DNA of 6,376 nt from assembly GCA_003520965.1 (NCBI GenBank), contig DOTU01000373.1, forward strand, positions 1 through 6,376, in the 5' to 3' direction. Below are positions 1 to 6,150 of the stretch, one piece after another. The translations under genes were made by a program, and so were the position numbers. Position 1 is the first letter of the stretch, and each line of letters opens with the position of its first letter. Origin of the DNA: Candidatus Zixiibacteriota bacterium (lineage in GTDB: Bacteria > Zixibacteria > MSB-5A5 > UBA10806). Under the pieces are notes generated by a model. That model was not told the DNA's origin and ran no database searches. It saw only the letters and a program-made list of their open reading frames with translations.

Positions 1-1
1 T

Positions 2-133
2 GATACCGAGTATGAAGCAAAATTAGTATTTGCCACCTTAAGCGAGCTCGATAATTATATCGAAAAGCGCTTTTCCAAAGGCATGAGAGTTATTAAAGAA
101 GAAGTTACTGTTGAGACAGACTCATTATCTTAA
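2..133 (+). CDS. 3' end of an unrecognised protein (partial)
   Basis: An open frame enters from the left edge and ends at TAA 131-133, giving 43 visible C-terminal residues that begin DTEYEAKLVFATLSELDNYI and end VETDSLS. The stretch is charged (rich in Glu, Lys and Asp), reads as a mixed alpha/beta domain end (a strand, a helix around LSELDNYIEKRF, then a strand RVIKEEVTVE), and has no membrane segment. I do not recognise the family, and too little is visible to assign a function. It points the same way as the helicase gene 97 bases downstream, so the two could share a transcript; I see no intrinsic terminator between them. The codon pattern is uninterrupted up to the stop, which supports a real gene end rather than a chance frame. 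Confidence 0.6.
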   Translation, partial: DTEYEAKLVFATLSELDNYIEKRFSKGMRVIKEEVTVETDSLS

Positions 134-194
134 TTATCTGTATCAATTATTTATGAAATGATCGATACTCGAATACGATAGAATTTCCCGCCCC

Positions 195-224
195 TTGTTA
201 AATTCGCATAAAGGTGTATATTAT
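195..224 (+). promoter_or_regulatory. possible promoter of the helicase gene, perhaps leaderless
   Basis: TATTAT at 219-224 matches the -10 consensus at five of six positions. TTGTTA at 195-200 is a weak -35 with an 18-base spacer; an overlapping TATATT at 217-222 would give 16. Transcription from this -10 would begin near 229-232, at the ATG at 231, leaving essentially no 5' untranslated leader. The match is modest and the region is AT-rich, so chance occurrence is a real possibility. Confidence 0.25.
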
Positions 225-230
225 CGAGCT

Positions 231-2435
231 ATGAAATATAAACATCTTGACGGATTGAACGAACCCCAGAGACAAGCGGTGGAACAACTCAATGGACCGC
301 TTTTGGTGGTGGCCGGAGCAGGCTCCGGAAAAACCAGAGTGATTACACATCGGATTGCCCACCTGATCGCAACCGATACAGCAGCGCCGGATCAGATTCT
401 GGCGGTAACATTCACCAACAAAGCGGCAGGCGAAATGAAGGAACGAGTTGTTGAGCTATTAGGTTTTGAAGCCCGGCGAGTTTGGATATCAACCTTCCAC
501 TCCTTCTGCGCGCGGTTGCTTCGCGATAATTTCGAGGCGCTTGGCTACAAACGTACGTTTTCAATCTATGATGAGGCCGAATCGCTGGCCCTAATTAAGC
601 GAATCTATAAGGATAACAACATTCCGGATAGCCAACCATCGTTTGGCACTTGTCAGGTGCATATCTCAAGAGCCAAAGAAAAGCTTCAAACCCCGGATGA
701 TTTTGCAGAAACTGCCGAAGACTTCCTCGATCAGAATGTATCCAAGGTCTATTACGAATACCAAAGGCGCTTGGCTCAGAATCATGCTTTCGATTTTGAT
801 GACCTGCTCATGAAAGTGGTAGAGCTCTTCGAGAAACAGCCTGATATTCTGGAGCATTACCAGAATCGTTTAAAATATATCTTAGTTGACGAGTACCAGG
901 ATACTAATCATGCTCAGTATAGACTGGTTAATCTTTTGGCCAGTAAAAACCGCAACCTTTGCGTTGTCGGTGACGATGACCAGTCGATCTATGCCTGGCG
1001 CGGGGCCGATATCTCCAATATTCTCGATTTCGAGGGTGATTACCCCGAGGCCAAGGTTATCAGCCTGGAGCAAAACTACCGTTCCACGCAGGTGATACTC
1101 GATGCCGCTCATCAAGTAGTCTCGAAAAATCTGGGACGGATGAAAAAGCGCCTTTTCACCGAGAAAAGTGGCGGTGACAAGATTACTCTTCTCCTCTGCG
1201 GCGATGAGCGCGACGAAGCCGAAGCGATTGTCGAGAAGATCAGGCTGGGAATGGTATATGATAAAGCGGCATCAGATTTTGCGGTTCTCTACCGTACCAA
1301 CGCCCAGTCGCGCGTGATTGAGGATATCCTGCGGTATAAGGGTTTGCCTTATACAATTGTGGGTGGTGTGCGTTTCTACGAACGGGCCGAGGTGAAAGAT
1401 ATTCTCGCTTATCTGCGCCTTCTGATAAACCCCGCTGATAATATGGCCCTGCTGCGAATTATCAACAGCCCCAAGCGGGGCGTGGGCAAGACCAGTGTTA
1501 CCAAGCTGGAGGCGTTCGCGGTTTCGCAGGGGATTCCGATACTGGAGGCGCTTTCTCTACCTTTGGAATCGGTAGGTATCAAAGGAAAGGCGAAATCTGA
1601 GCTTGATAAGATGGTGGCGATTATAAGAAGCCTGACACTCGAAGTTGACAAGCTTACGCCACAGGACATTGCCGCTCGTATAATCACCGATACCGGGTAT
1701 CTTCGAGCACTTGAGGATGAGAAAACGCCGGAAGCCGACGTTCGCGCCGAGAATGTGAAAGAAGTTGTAGCCGGTATTGCTGAGTATGTTGAACGTAACG
1801 AATCGGCGACGCTGGCGGGCTTTCTTGAAGAGGTTGCGCTTTTGGCTGATATCGATACCTGGAATAATGGCTCATCGTCGGTGACCTTGATGACGCTTCA
1901 CGCAGCAAAGGGGTTGGAGTTCGATACGATTTTCCTGGCAGGTATGGAGGATGGCCTCTTCCCGCTCAAACGCTCATTCGATGAGCCGGCCGATCTCGAA
2001 GAGGAGCGCCGCCTTTGCTATGTGGGGATGACGCGCGCCAAGAACAAGCTTTATCTCTCGATGGCCGGTTTCCGCAGACGCTGGGGCGATTTCACCGGTG
2101 GGCCGTCGATGTTTCTCAAGGATGTCCCTGAGGAGCTGATTGAAGTTGAGCGTTTCAATTACTGGACAGATATCTACTCCAAAGGCGCGAGGAACGGCAC
2201 ACAGGTCAGGAAACCGCACGCCGAAACCCATATAGATCATGTTCAAGAACCGGAGTATGATTATGACGATCTCCTGCCGTTGGGGACATCGGTTTTGCAT
2301 GATAAGTTTGGGCATGGTGTGATTGTTGGCCGCGAGGGAAGCGGCGAGAATCTGATGGTGACGATCCGTTTCGAGCGCGCCGGCGTCAAAAAGATCATGG
2401 CCAAATATGCGAGCCTGGAGATTATAGGAAGGTAA
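231..2435 (+). CDS. uvrD/pcrA: UvrD/PcrA-type ATP-dependent 3'-5' DNA helicase
   Basis: Superfamily 1A DNA helicase of 734 residues, a normal length for the family. It unwinds DNA in nucleotide-excision and mismatch repair and displaces proteins or backtracked RNA polymerase (family knowledge). All motifs are visible: Q motif GLNEPQRQAV (8-17), Walker A AGAGSGKT (28-35), Ia AVTFTNKAAGEM (58-69), Ib STFHSFCARLLR (87-98), Walker B ILVDEYQDT (217-225), III VVGDDDQSIYAWRGAD (245-260), IV LEQNYRS (279-285), V VTLMTLHAAKGLEFD (551-565), then GMEDGLFP (571-578), and VI RRLCYVGMTRAKNKLYL (593-609). Residues 684-732 (LGTSVLHDKFGHGVIV...) match the C-terminal Tudor-like module that binds RNA polymerase in PcrA/UvrD. 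I chose ATG 231 because the family homology starts there. The in-frame TTG at 195 adds 12 residues unlike the family and has no Shine-Dalgarno. An AAGGTG lies at 211-216, but 14 bases from the ATG is long. PcrA versus UvrD naming cannot be settled from sequence alone; Rep is less likely given the C-terminal module. Confidence 0.97.
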   Translation: MKYKHLDGLNEPQRQAVEQLNGPLLVVAGAGSGKTRVITHRIAHLIATDTAAPDQILAVTFTNKAAGEMKERVVELLGFEARRVWISTFHSFCARLLRDNFEALGYKRTFSIYDEAESLALIKRIYKDNNIPDSQPSFGTCQVHISRAKEKLQTPDDFAETAEDFLDQNVSKVYYEYQRRLAQNHAFDFDDLLMKVVELFEKQPDILEHYQNRLKYILVDEYQDTNHAQYRLVNLLASKNRNLCVVGDDDQSIYAWRGADISNILDFEGDYPEAKVISLEQNYRSTQVILDAAHQVVSKNLGRMKKRLFTEKSGGDKITLLLCGDERDEAEAIVEKIRLGMVYDKAASDFAVLYRTNAQSRVIEDILRYKGLPYTIVGGVRFYERAEVKDILAYLRLLINPADNMALLRIINSPKRGVGKTSVTKLEAFAVSQGIPILEALSLPLESVGIKGKAKSELDKMVAIIRSLTLEVDKLTPQDIAARIITDTGYLRALEDEKTPEADVRAENVKEVVAGIAEYVERNESATLAGFLEEVALLADIDTWNNGSSSVTLMTLHAAKGLEFDTIFLAGMEDGLFPLKRSFDEPADLEEERRLCYVGMTRAKNKLYLSMAGFRRRWGDFTGGPSMFLKDVPEELIEVERFNYWTDIYSKGARNGTQVRKPHAETHIDHVQEPEYDYDDLLPLGTSVLHDKFGHGVIVGREGSGENLMVTIRFERAGVKKIMAKYASLEIIGR

Positions 2436-2446
2436 ACCCGTATGCG

Positions 2447-2491
2447 TCAGGATGAAAGCAAAACGACATCCTGAAAGTGATTTTTTGCTTT
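2447..2491 (+). other. two overlapping hairpins just after the helicase stop
   Basis: TCAGGATG (2447-2454) pairs perfectly with CATCCTGA (2467-2474). AAAGCAAAA (2455-2463), lying in the loop of that hairpin, pairs with TTTTGCTTT (2483-2491). A run of six T (2481-2486) follows the first stem after six bases. This may be a weak plus-strand terminator for the helicase transcript. The run is offset from the stem and neither stem is GC-rich, so it is not a textbook terminator. Confidence 0.35.
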
Positions 2492-2516
2492 GATAGTAGC
2501 TTAGCAGTATTACGAG

Positions 2517-2544
2517 TGGTGTCAGGTCCCCGAACCTGACACCA
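2517..2544. repeat. 28-base perfect palindromic hairpin between convergent genes
   Basis: TGGTGTCAGGT (2517-2527) and ACCTGACACCA (2534-2544) are perfect inverted copies of 11 bases around the loop CCCCGA. It lies between the convergent helicase and secreted-propeller genes, 19 bases beyond the stop of the latter. On the plus strand it is followed by TTTATTATTT, an imperfect T-rich tail; on the minus strand there is no T run. It could be a bidirectional terminator. Its sharp palindrome also resembles dispersed REP-type intergenic repeats, which cannot be tested within one window. Confidence 0.6.
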
Positions 2545-2563
2545 TTTATTATTTAATGATGCT

Positions 2564-4675
2564 TTATTTTATCAATACGCATCTTTCGGTCTTTACAGTC
2601 TCCCCCGCCTTTAGCCTATAGAAATAGATACCAGAAGGTTTATCTACCGCATTCCAAATCACCTGATGCTCCCCTACTTCCTGGTGGGCTGATACGAGTG
2701 TCTCAACTTTTCTGCCGGTGATATCAAATATCTCTAATAAAACGTTAGATGATGCGGATAAGGTATATTTGATAGTGGTTTGGGCATTGAAAGGGTTGGG
2801 ATACACAGATGAAAGGCTAAAATTAGTTGATAATTCTTGGGAATCATCGATTCCTGTAATGTCATAACTAAGAATCATAAAGCCGGCCTGATCAGCCAAA
2901 TAAATATAATCAGAGGAAGCGTAAATGCCGTTAACGTTTCCAGGTGTATTATAACTGCTCGATAGAAATGGATTGGCAGGATTCGAAATATCAATCACTT
3001 TTATTCCACTGGTGCCGTTTGCTACAAATATATGATTCTCTAAAACAGATATATTTATCGCACATATATTGGTATTGTAATATCCAGTTAACTGAGGGTT
3101 AGACAGGTTTGAAATATTAAGTATCTCAATGCCTGAATTCGCATCAGCGACAAATGCGTAATTATCCCTGACAATAACGCCTAAAGCGTTGCCCGGAGTA
3201 TCATAACTCCCGATAAGGATTGGATTAACGGGATCCGAGATATTAAGTATTAGGATTCCATGAGTGTCATCTGCCAGATAAGCATAATTTTCATCAATAA
3301 AAATTCCCTCCGCAATCCCAGGTGTTAAGTACCTTTCAACACACATGGGGTCGGTCGGATTGGACACGTTAATTACGGAAAGACAGGAGTCGTCTCCAAC
3401 TAAATATGCATAATTTCCTACGACAGAAATGTCAAACATATTATAATAGACAACATAACTACCAATTATTGCTGGGCTTGAAGGATTTGCGATATTCAGT
3501 ATATATAAACCGCGGTCTGAAACCACAAACGCGTAATTTCCACTAATATCCACATCATCCGCGTGGTAGTTTATATAAATATTAGCAACAGAAGTGGGAT
3601 TTATTGGATTAGCGATATTTATTACATGAAAACCAGCTTGATCGTCAGTTACATAGGCATAGTTATCCTTAATAACAAGATTATAATGCCAAAATATGGA
3701 ATTATACATACCAGAGAATACTGGATTTACTGGATTTGATATATTTATCACGTAAATTCCGTCATAGACAGCGGCCATATATGCGTAATTTCCCCTAATA
3801 CTAACATTTTTAGGTATATAAGCTCCGAAATAGGTTCCTGTGAGTGTCGGATTAGCAGGATTGCTTACATCAATTACTTTTAGTTCGATAAAGCTCGTGG
3901 CCAGATAAGCATAATTTCCCTCAATTGATAGCGCGACTGCGTTATCATAAGGTTCATCATAGCTTCCGACAAAAGTCGGAGCAGATGGATTAGATACATT
4001 TATTATACGTAAGTCAGAATAATTATCAGCAATGTAAGCATAACTCCCTGATACGAAAACATCCAAAGCTTGGCCCGGTGTATCATAACTACCCGCTAAA
4101 ATGGGATTATTCGGGTTGGATATATTGAGGATTTTTATGCCTGCACTATAATCTGCCACATAAAGGTAATTCCCTGATAGAAATACGCCCGAAGCATTAC
4201 CCGGGGTATTATAGCTGCTAACAAAAGTGGGATTAGCAGGATTTGATATATTGATAATTTGAACCCCTGCTTGCCAGTCGGTAATATAAGCGTAATTTCC
4301 ATTGACCACGACGTCCCGCGCTTCGCCCGGGGTATCATAATTGGCTACAAATGTTGGATTGCTTGGATCTGAGATGTTTATAATTTGAAGCCCCGCTGAA
4401 CTATCTGCCATGTAAGCATAACTGCCGTTAACGCAGATACCTCTGGCATTACCTTGAAAATATAATTGACTTACAAAAACAGGAGATATTGGATTTGATA
4501 TATTTAATACCACCAAGCCATTTTCATATGTACAATATATATAATCCCCTGAAATCACGAGATTATTGGCCATAGACCATAAAGTAGAGCCAACATAGCT
4601 GATATTTTGGGCATGAATGGCATGCACTACTAACAACTGACATATAATCATTCCAGCAAAGATCAGTTTCTTCAT
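2564..4675 (-). CDS. secreted LVIVD-repeat beta-propeller protein with type A C-terminal sorting domain
   Basis: This 703-residue surface or secreted protein has unknown binding partners. Residues 1-22 form a Sec signal peptide (MKK, hydrophobic core, A-I-H-A cleavage site before QNISYVG). Residues about 37-605 hold fourteen repeats of about 42 residues with the pattern GNYAYVAD...GLQIINISNPANPTFVGSYDTPGNA, the LVIVD type, each expected to form one four-stranded propeller blade. Residues about 621-703 (YPNPFN, TTIKYTL, ITGRKVETLV, SGIYFYRLKAGE, ending CVLIK) match the type A sorting domain, which in Bacteroidetes directs export by the type IX secretion system and attachment to the cell surface. 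I chose ATG 4675 because it begins a proper signal peptide and has a Shine-Dalgarno AAAAGG at 4685-4690. The upstream frame starts at TTG 4705, which would place a charged stretch before the signal. The gene is clearly AT-richer than both flanking propeller and helicase genes. No catalytic motif is visible; adhesion or scaffold binding is inference. Confidence 0.9.
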   Translation of the reverse strand: MKKLIFAGMIICQLLVVHAIHAQNISYVGSTLWSMANNLVISGDYIYCTYENGLVVLNISNPISPVFVSQLYFQGNARGICVNGSYAYMADSSAGLQIINISDPSNPTFVANYDTPGEARDVVVNGNYAYITDWQAGVQIINISNPANPTFVSSYNTPGNASGVFLSGNYLYVADYSAGIKILNISNPNNPILAGSYDTPGQALDVFVSGSYAYIADNYSDLRIINVSNPSAPTFVGSYDEPYDNAVALSIEGNYAYLATSFIELKVIDVSNPANPTLTGTYFGAYIPKNVSIRGNYAYMAAVYDGIYVINISNPVNPVFSGMYNSIFWHYNLVIKDNYAYVTDDQAGFHVINIANPINPTSVANIYINYHADDVDISGNYAFVVSDRGLYILNIANPSSPAIIGSYVVYYNMFDISVVGNYAYLVGDDSCLSVINVSNPTDPMCVERYLTPGIAEGIFIDENYAYLADDTHGILILNISDPVNPILIGSYDTPGNALGVIVRDNYAFVADANSGIEILNISNLSNPQLTGYYNTNICAINISVLENHIFVANGTSGIKVIDISNPANPFLSSSYNTPGNVNGIYASSDYIYLADQAGFMILSYDITGIDDSQELSTNFSLSSVYPNPFNAQTTIKYTLSASSNVLLEIFDITGRKVETLVSAHQEVGEHQVIWNAVDKPSGIYFYRLKAGETVKTERCVLIK
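2567..2812 (-). other. segment encoding the type A C-terminal sorting domain
   Basis: This segment encodes the last 82 residues of the LVIVD protein. It is a small FlgD-like Ig fold with the ordered blocks YPNPFNAQTTIKYTL, VLLEIFDITGRKVETLV, GEHQVIWNA and PSGIYFYRLKAGE, and a basic C-terminus. It is joined to the propeller by a short polar linker (DSQELSTNFS). In T9SS organisms the domain is the export signal and is often cleaved after secretion. Whether this organism has T9SS cannot be seen here. Confidence 0.85.
2861..4567 (-). repeat. fourteen-unit coding repeat (about 126 bases each), LVIVD propeller blades
   Basis: The 42-residue period recurs thirteen times in full, and a fourteenth unit ends after its second strand (ADQAGFMILSYDI). 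Conserved positions are NYAY, a Gly before the second strand, the I-I-N-[IV]-S-N-P turn, the xNP that follows, and DTPGxA in the best-kept units. Units 2-4 and 11-13 are closest to the consensus. Units 5-10 have lost the DTPG turn and vary in length (40-44). At DNA level the units have diverged well below the protein similarity, so recent slippage duplication is unlikely for most of them. Confidence 0.88.
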
Positions 4676-4684
4676 TTCAAACAT

Positions 4685-4690
4685 CCTTTT
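4685..4690 (-). promoter_or_regulatory. Shine-Dalgarno deciding the start of the LVIVD gene
   Basis: Read on the minus strand, AAAAGG (4690 to 4685) ends nine bases before the ATG at 4675. It directly abuts another in-frame ATG at 4684, which is therefore too close to be served by it. This supports 4675 as the start and fits with the signal peptide beginning MKK. Confidence 0.6.
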
Positions 4691-4743
4691 CAAAGGACAA
4701 TTCAACCAAAGTGCGAGGGATTTATACAGATATTACTCTATAG

Positions 4744-4773
4744 TTAATATCATATTTCTTCATGGATAGTCAA
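4744..4773 (-). promoter_or_regulatory. possible sigma-70-type promoter of the LVIVD gene
   Basis: On the minus strand, TTGACT (4773-4768) matches the -35 consensus at five of six positions. It is followed 18 bases later by TATTAA (4749-4744), a four-of-six -10. It lies between the upstream terminator (4783-4815) and the gene, where a promoter is needed, and predicts a leader of about 60 bases. The region is very AT-rich, so the -10 could be fortuitous. Confidence 0.35.
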
Positions 4774-4782
4774 GCAAATATC

Positions 4783-4815
4783 AAAAAGCCGCCCCTCTGT
4801 ACTTAGGGGGCGGCT
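4783..4815 (-). terminator. strong intrinsic terminator of the anchored-propeller gene
   Basis: AGCCGCCCC (4787-4795) and GGGGCGGCT (4807-4815) form a perfect nine-base, GC-rich stem with an 11-base loop. On the minus strand the stem is followed at once by a T run (complement of the A run 4783-4787). It sits 70 bases after the stop of the gene ending at 4886. It separates the two propeller genes, which point the same way, into distinct transcription units. Confidence 0.92.
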
Positions 4816-4885
4816 CGAGTGTGGCCACTGTATTTTCCTGGCACGGACGTTGAGAGTCGTTTTGCTCACAAGCCGCGCTTACAAC

Positions 4886-5974
4886 TTATCTGTAGTACTC
4901 CTCGGTCCCGGCTAAGACCTCTTTGTTTGTACTATCAGGCATTGCCTGAAATGTCAGCTGTTCCGGCGAAACGATCTCCTCCTTTCCATTGTATGTGTAG
5001 ATTCCATTTGTCCTGGTGGCCACAATCAGATCTTTCTTAGTTGCGCAAAGTTTGGTAATCGCCATCCCCATGAAATCATCCGCCGTCTCCAAACATCCAT
5101 CGGAGTAACGCAGCAGGCCGCCCTCAGTGCCGATATAGGTGGCCGCCCTCGCGGTCATGATGCTGGTCACGGCGTAAACCTCCGACGAGTCGTTGACGAA
5201 GAGCTGCGACCACTTGCCGCCATCATAACGGAAGATACCTTCATCGGTGCCGACCCAGAGGTTGGGATAGGAGTAATCGAGAGCGTTGACGAAAGCGAGA
5301 GCGAAAGTGTCACGGCGCAGATATCGTTCCTGCCAGTTACGGCCGTCAAAGAAGAGCAGGCCGTCGCCATAAGTGCCGACCCACAAGCCATCGTGATCTT
5401 TGGCCAGAGCGGTTACGATGATACCGGGCTTGATGAAGGCGTCGACACAACCGGTTTCGTTGGTTGGATCGGTGCAATGGAACCAGAGGCCTTTATCGGT
5501 TCCGACAAGAATACCGTCGCCATATTCCATGACGGCGTTAACAGTTTCGCCGGGGTAGTATCCGGCGAAGGTGGCGGTGTAATCGCTATCGAGCTTGTAA
5601 AGACCGTTGCCGCCGGCATAGCGATCATTACCGATCGGCAGAATGACATTGAGATCGATCATTGCTGATCCAAGTTCTCGCTTTTCGGGGCTGATCGGTT
5701 CGGGCGGGATCCGTTTGGGATGATTAAGCGGCATGAGATAGAGGCCGTTATCGGTACCGATAACAAGCTTATCGCCATCGACGAAAATGGTGGTGACTTC
5801 CGGCCCAAATTCATTTTGATCGTTGAATGCCGCTGTTTCGGGAAGCGCGGTTTCGTTGGCGGTGGCTTCGGTTTCGGTGATCACGGGTCTTTTCTTGATG
5901 CTGCCAACCATGATTACCAATATTCCCAGCATCGCTATGGCGATGATTGCCGCCAGTGAGTTCGAGTTTTTCAC
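4886..5974 (-). CDS. membrane-anchored seven-blade propeller protein (Reg_prop-like), no kinase
   Basis: This is a 362-residue protein of unknown ligand. Residues 7-26 are one hydrophobic segment without a convincing cleavage site, so a membrane anchor is likely. Residues 27-57 form a polar, Glu/Thr/Ala-rich linker. Seven repeats of 37-48 residues follow, each with the core [VI]GT-x-GL-[YWF]: GTDNGLYL (73), GGNGLYKL (121), VGTDKGLWF (157), VGTYGDGLLFF (199), VGTDEGIFRY (241), IGTEGGLLRY (281), VATRTNGIYTY (318). This is the pattern of two-component regulator propeller repeats, which normally sit in the periplasmic sensor part of hybrid histidine kinases. Here no PAS, HisKA, HATPase or DNA-binding domain follows. 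Cys167 and Cys176 are close enough to form a disulfide, favouring an extracytoplasmic propeller, though the KKR after the membrane segment argues the other way. The start is GTG 5974, chosen for its strong Shine-Dalgarno. The gene is GC-richer than its LVIVD neighbour and has its own promoter and terminator. Confidence 0.85.
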   Translation of the reverse strand: MKNSNSLAAIIAIAMLGILVIMVGSIKKRPVITETEATANETALPETAAFNDQNEFGPEVTTIFVDGDKLVIGTDNGLYLMPLNHPKRIPPEPISPEKRELGSAMIDLNVILPIGNDRYAGGNGLYKLDSDYTATFAGYYPGETVNAVMEYGDGILVGTDKGLWFHCTDPTNETGCVDAFIKPGIIVTALAKDHDGLWVGTYGDGLLFFDGRNWQERYLRRDTFALAFVNALDYSYPNLWVGTDEGIFRYDGGKWSQLFVNDSSEVYAVTSIMTARAATYIGTEGGLLRYSDGCLETADDFMGMAITKLCATKKDLIVATRTNGIYTYNGKEEIVSPEQLTFQAMPDSTNKEVLAGTEEYYR

Positions 5975-5978
5975 AAAT

Positions 5979-5986
5979 CCTCCTTT
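5979..5986 (-). promoter_or_regulatory. strong Shine-Dalgarno before a GTG start
   Basis: On the minus strand AAAGGAGG (5986-5979) lies four bases before GTG 5974-5972. The near-perfect anti-16S complementarity fixes the GTG start of the anchored-propeller gene despite the non-ATG codon. Confidence 0.85.
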
Positions 5987-6027
5987 AATCTTGTTCGGGG
6001 TATTTTCGTTATTTCGCCCAACAATAG

Positions 6028-6043
6028 ATCAAAGGCCGTGCCA
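6028..6043 (-). promoter_or_regulatory. sigma-54-like (-24/-12) promoter of the anchored-propeller gene
   Basis: On the minus strand TGGCACG (6043-6037) is an exact -24 block. After the correct spacing it is followed by TTGAT (6032-6028), against the -12 consensus TTGC[AT]. The only mismatch is the C of the -12 GC pair, an important position. The predicted start site near 6017 gives a leader of about 43 bases, suitable for the strong Shine-Dalgarno. No competing sigma-70 promoter is evident close by. Confidence 0.45.
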
Positions 6044-6099
6044 CGTTTTTATTACGTTGGCTGATAAGGGGTTAGAGGGAAAGCCTGAGCGTTAGAATT

Positions 6100-6134
6100 G
6101 TGTCAAAGAAGAGATAGTGTGTCAGAATTGACAC
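6100..6134. promoter_or_regulatory. operator-like dyad plus extra half-site (TGTCA-type)
   Basis: GTGTCAGAATTGACAC (6119-6134) is a perfect six-base inverted repeat around four bases. A further GTGTCAA half-site lies at 6100-6106, 19 bases from the left half of the dyad, and AGAATTG occurs at both 6094 and 6124. Relative to the predicted sigma-54 start near 6017 the dyad spans about -102 to -117, the usual range for an activator site. The protein that binds is unknown. Confidence 0.45.
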
Positions 6135-6150
6135 GGAAAATCGCGCTTAA

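Noticed and set aside
195..230. TTG at 195 as the helicase start, adding 12 residues
   Set aside because: The extra residues have no family match, no Shine-Dalgarno precedes the TTG, and the family N-terminus fits the ATG at 231.
882..1115. Antisense frames inside the helicase gene (also 666-857, 1409-1687, 1684-1908 and 1974-2315)
   Set aside because: The helicase frame carries all conserved motifs through these positions; the antisense products resemble nothing known and lack ribosome binding sites.
2861..4567. Regularly spaced repeats considered as CRISPR or a DNA satellite
   Set aside because: The 126-base period is exactly 42 codons, remains in frame, and conserves protein rather than DNA sequence.
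4676..4705. TTG at 4705 as the start of the LVIVD protein
   Set aside because: It would put ten polar or charged residues ahead of a textbook signal peptide. The Shine-Dalgarno at 4685-4690 is correctly spaced only for ATG 4675.
5393..5668. Open frames on the plus strand, and another minus-strand frame (5413-5649), inside the anchored-propeller gene
   Set aside because: These are shadow frames of a GC-rich coding region. The repeats and family pattern are only in the frame 4886-5974, and the shadow products are low-complexity without recognisable domains.
5823..6095. Plus-strand frame of 90 codons running from the propeller gene into the intergenic region
   Set aside because: It is antisense to the N-terminus, Shine-Dalgarno and sigma-54-like promoter of the propeller gene, has no ribosome binding site, and shows no family resemblance.
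6101..6133. TTGACA on the minus strand (6106-6101) and on the plus strand (6128-6133) as -35 boxes
   Set aside because: At 17 bases downstream the sequences are CTTTCC and GGGGTG respectively, not -10 boxes. The hexamers are better explained as half-sites of the TGTCA repeat group.
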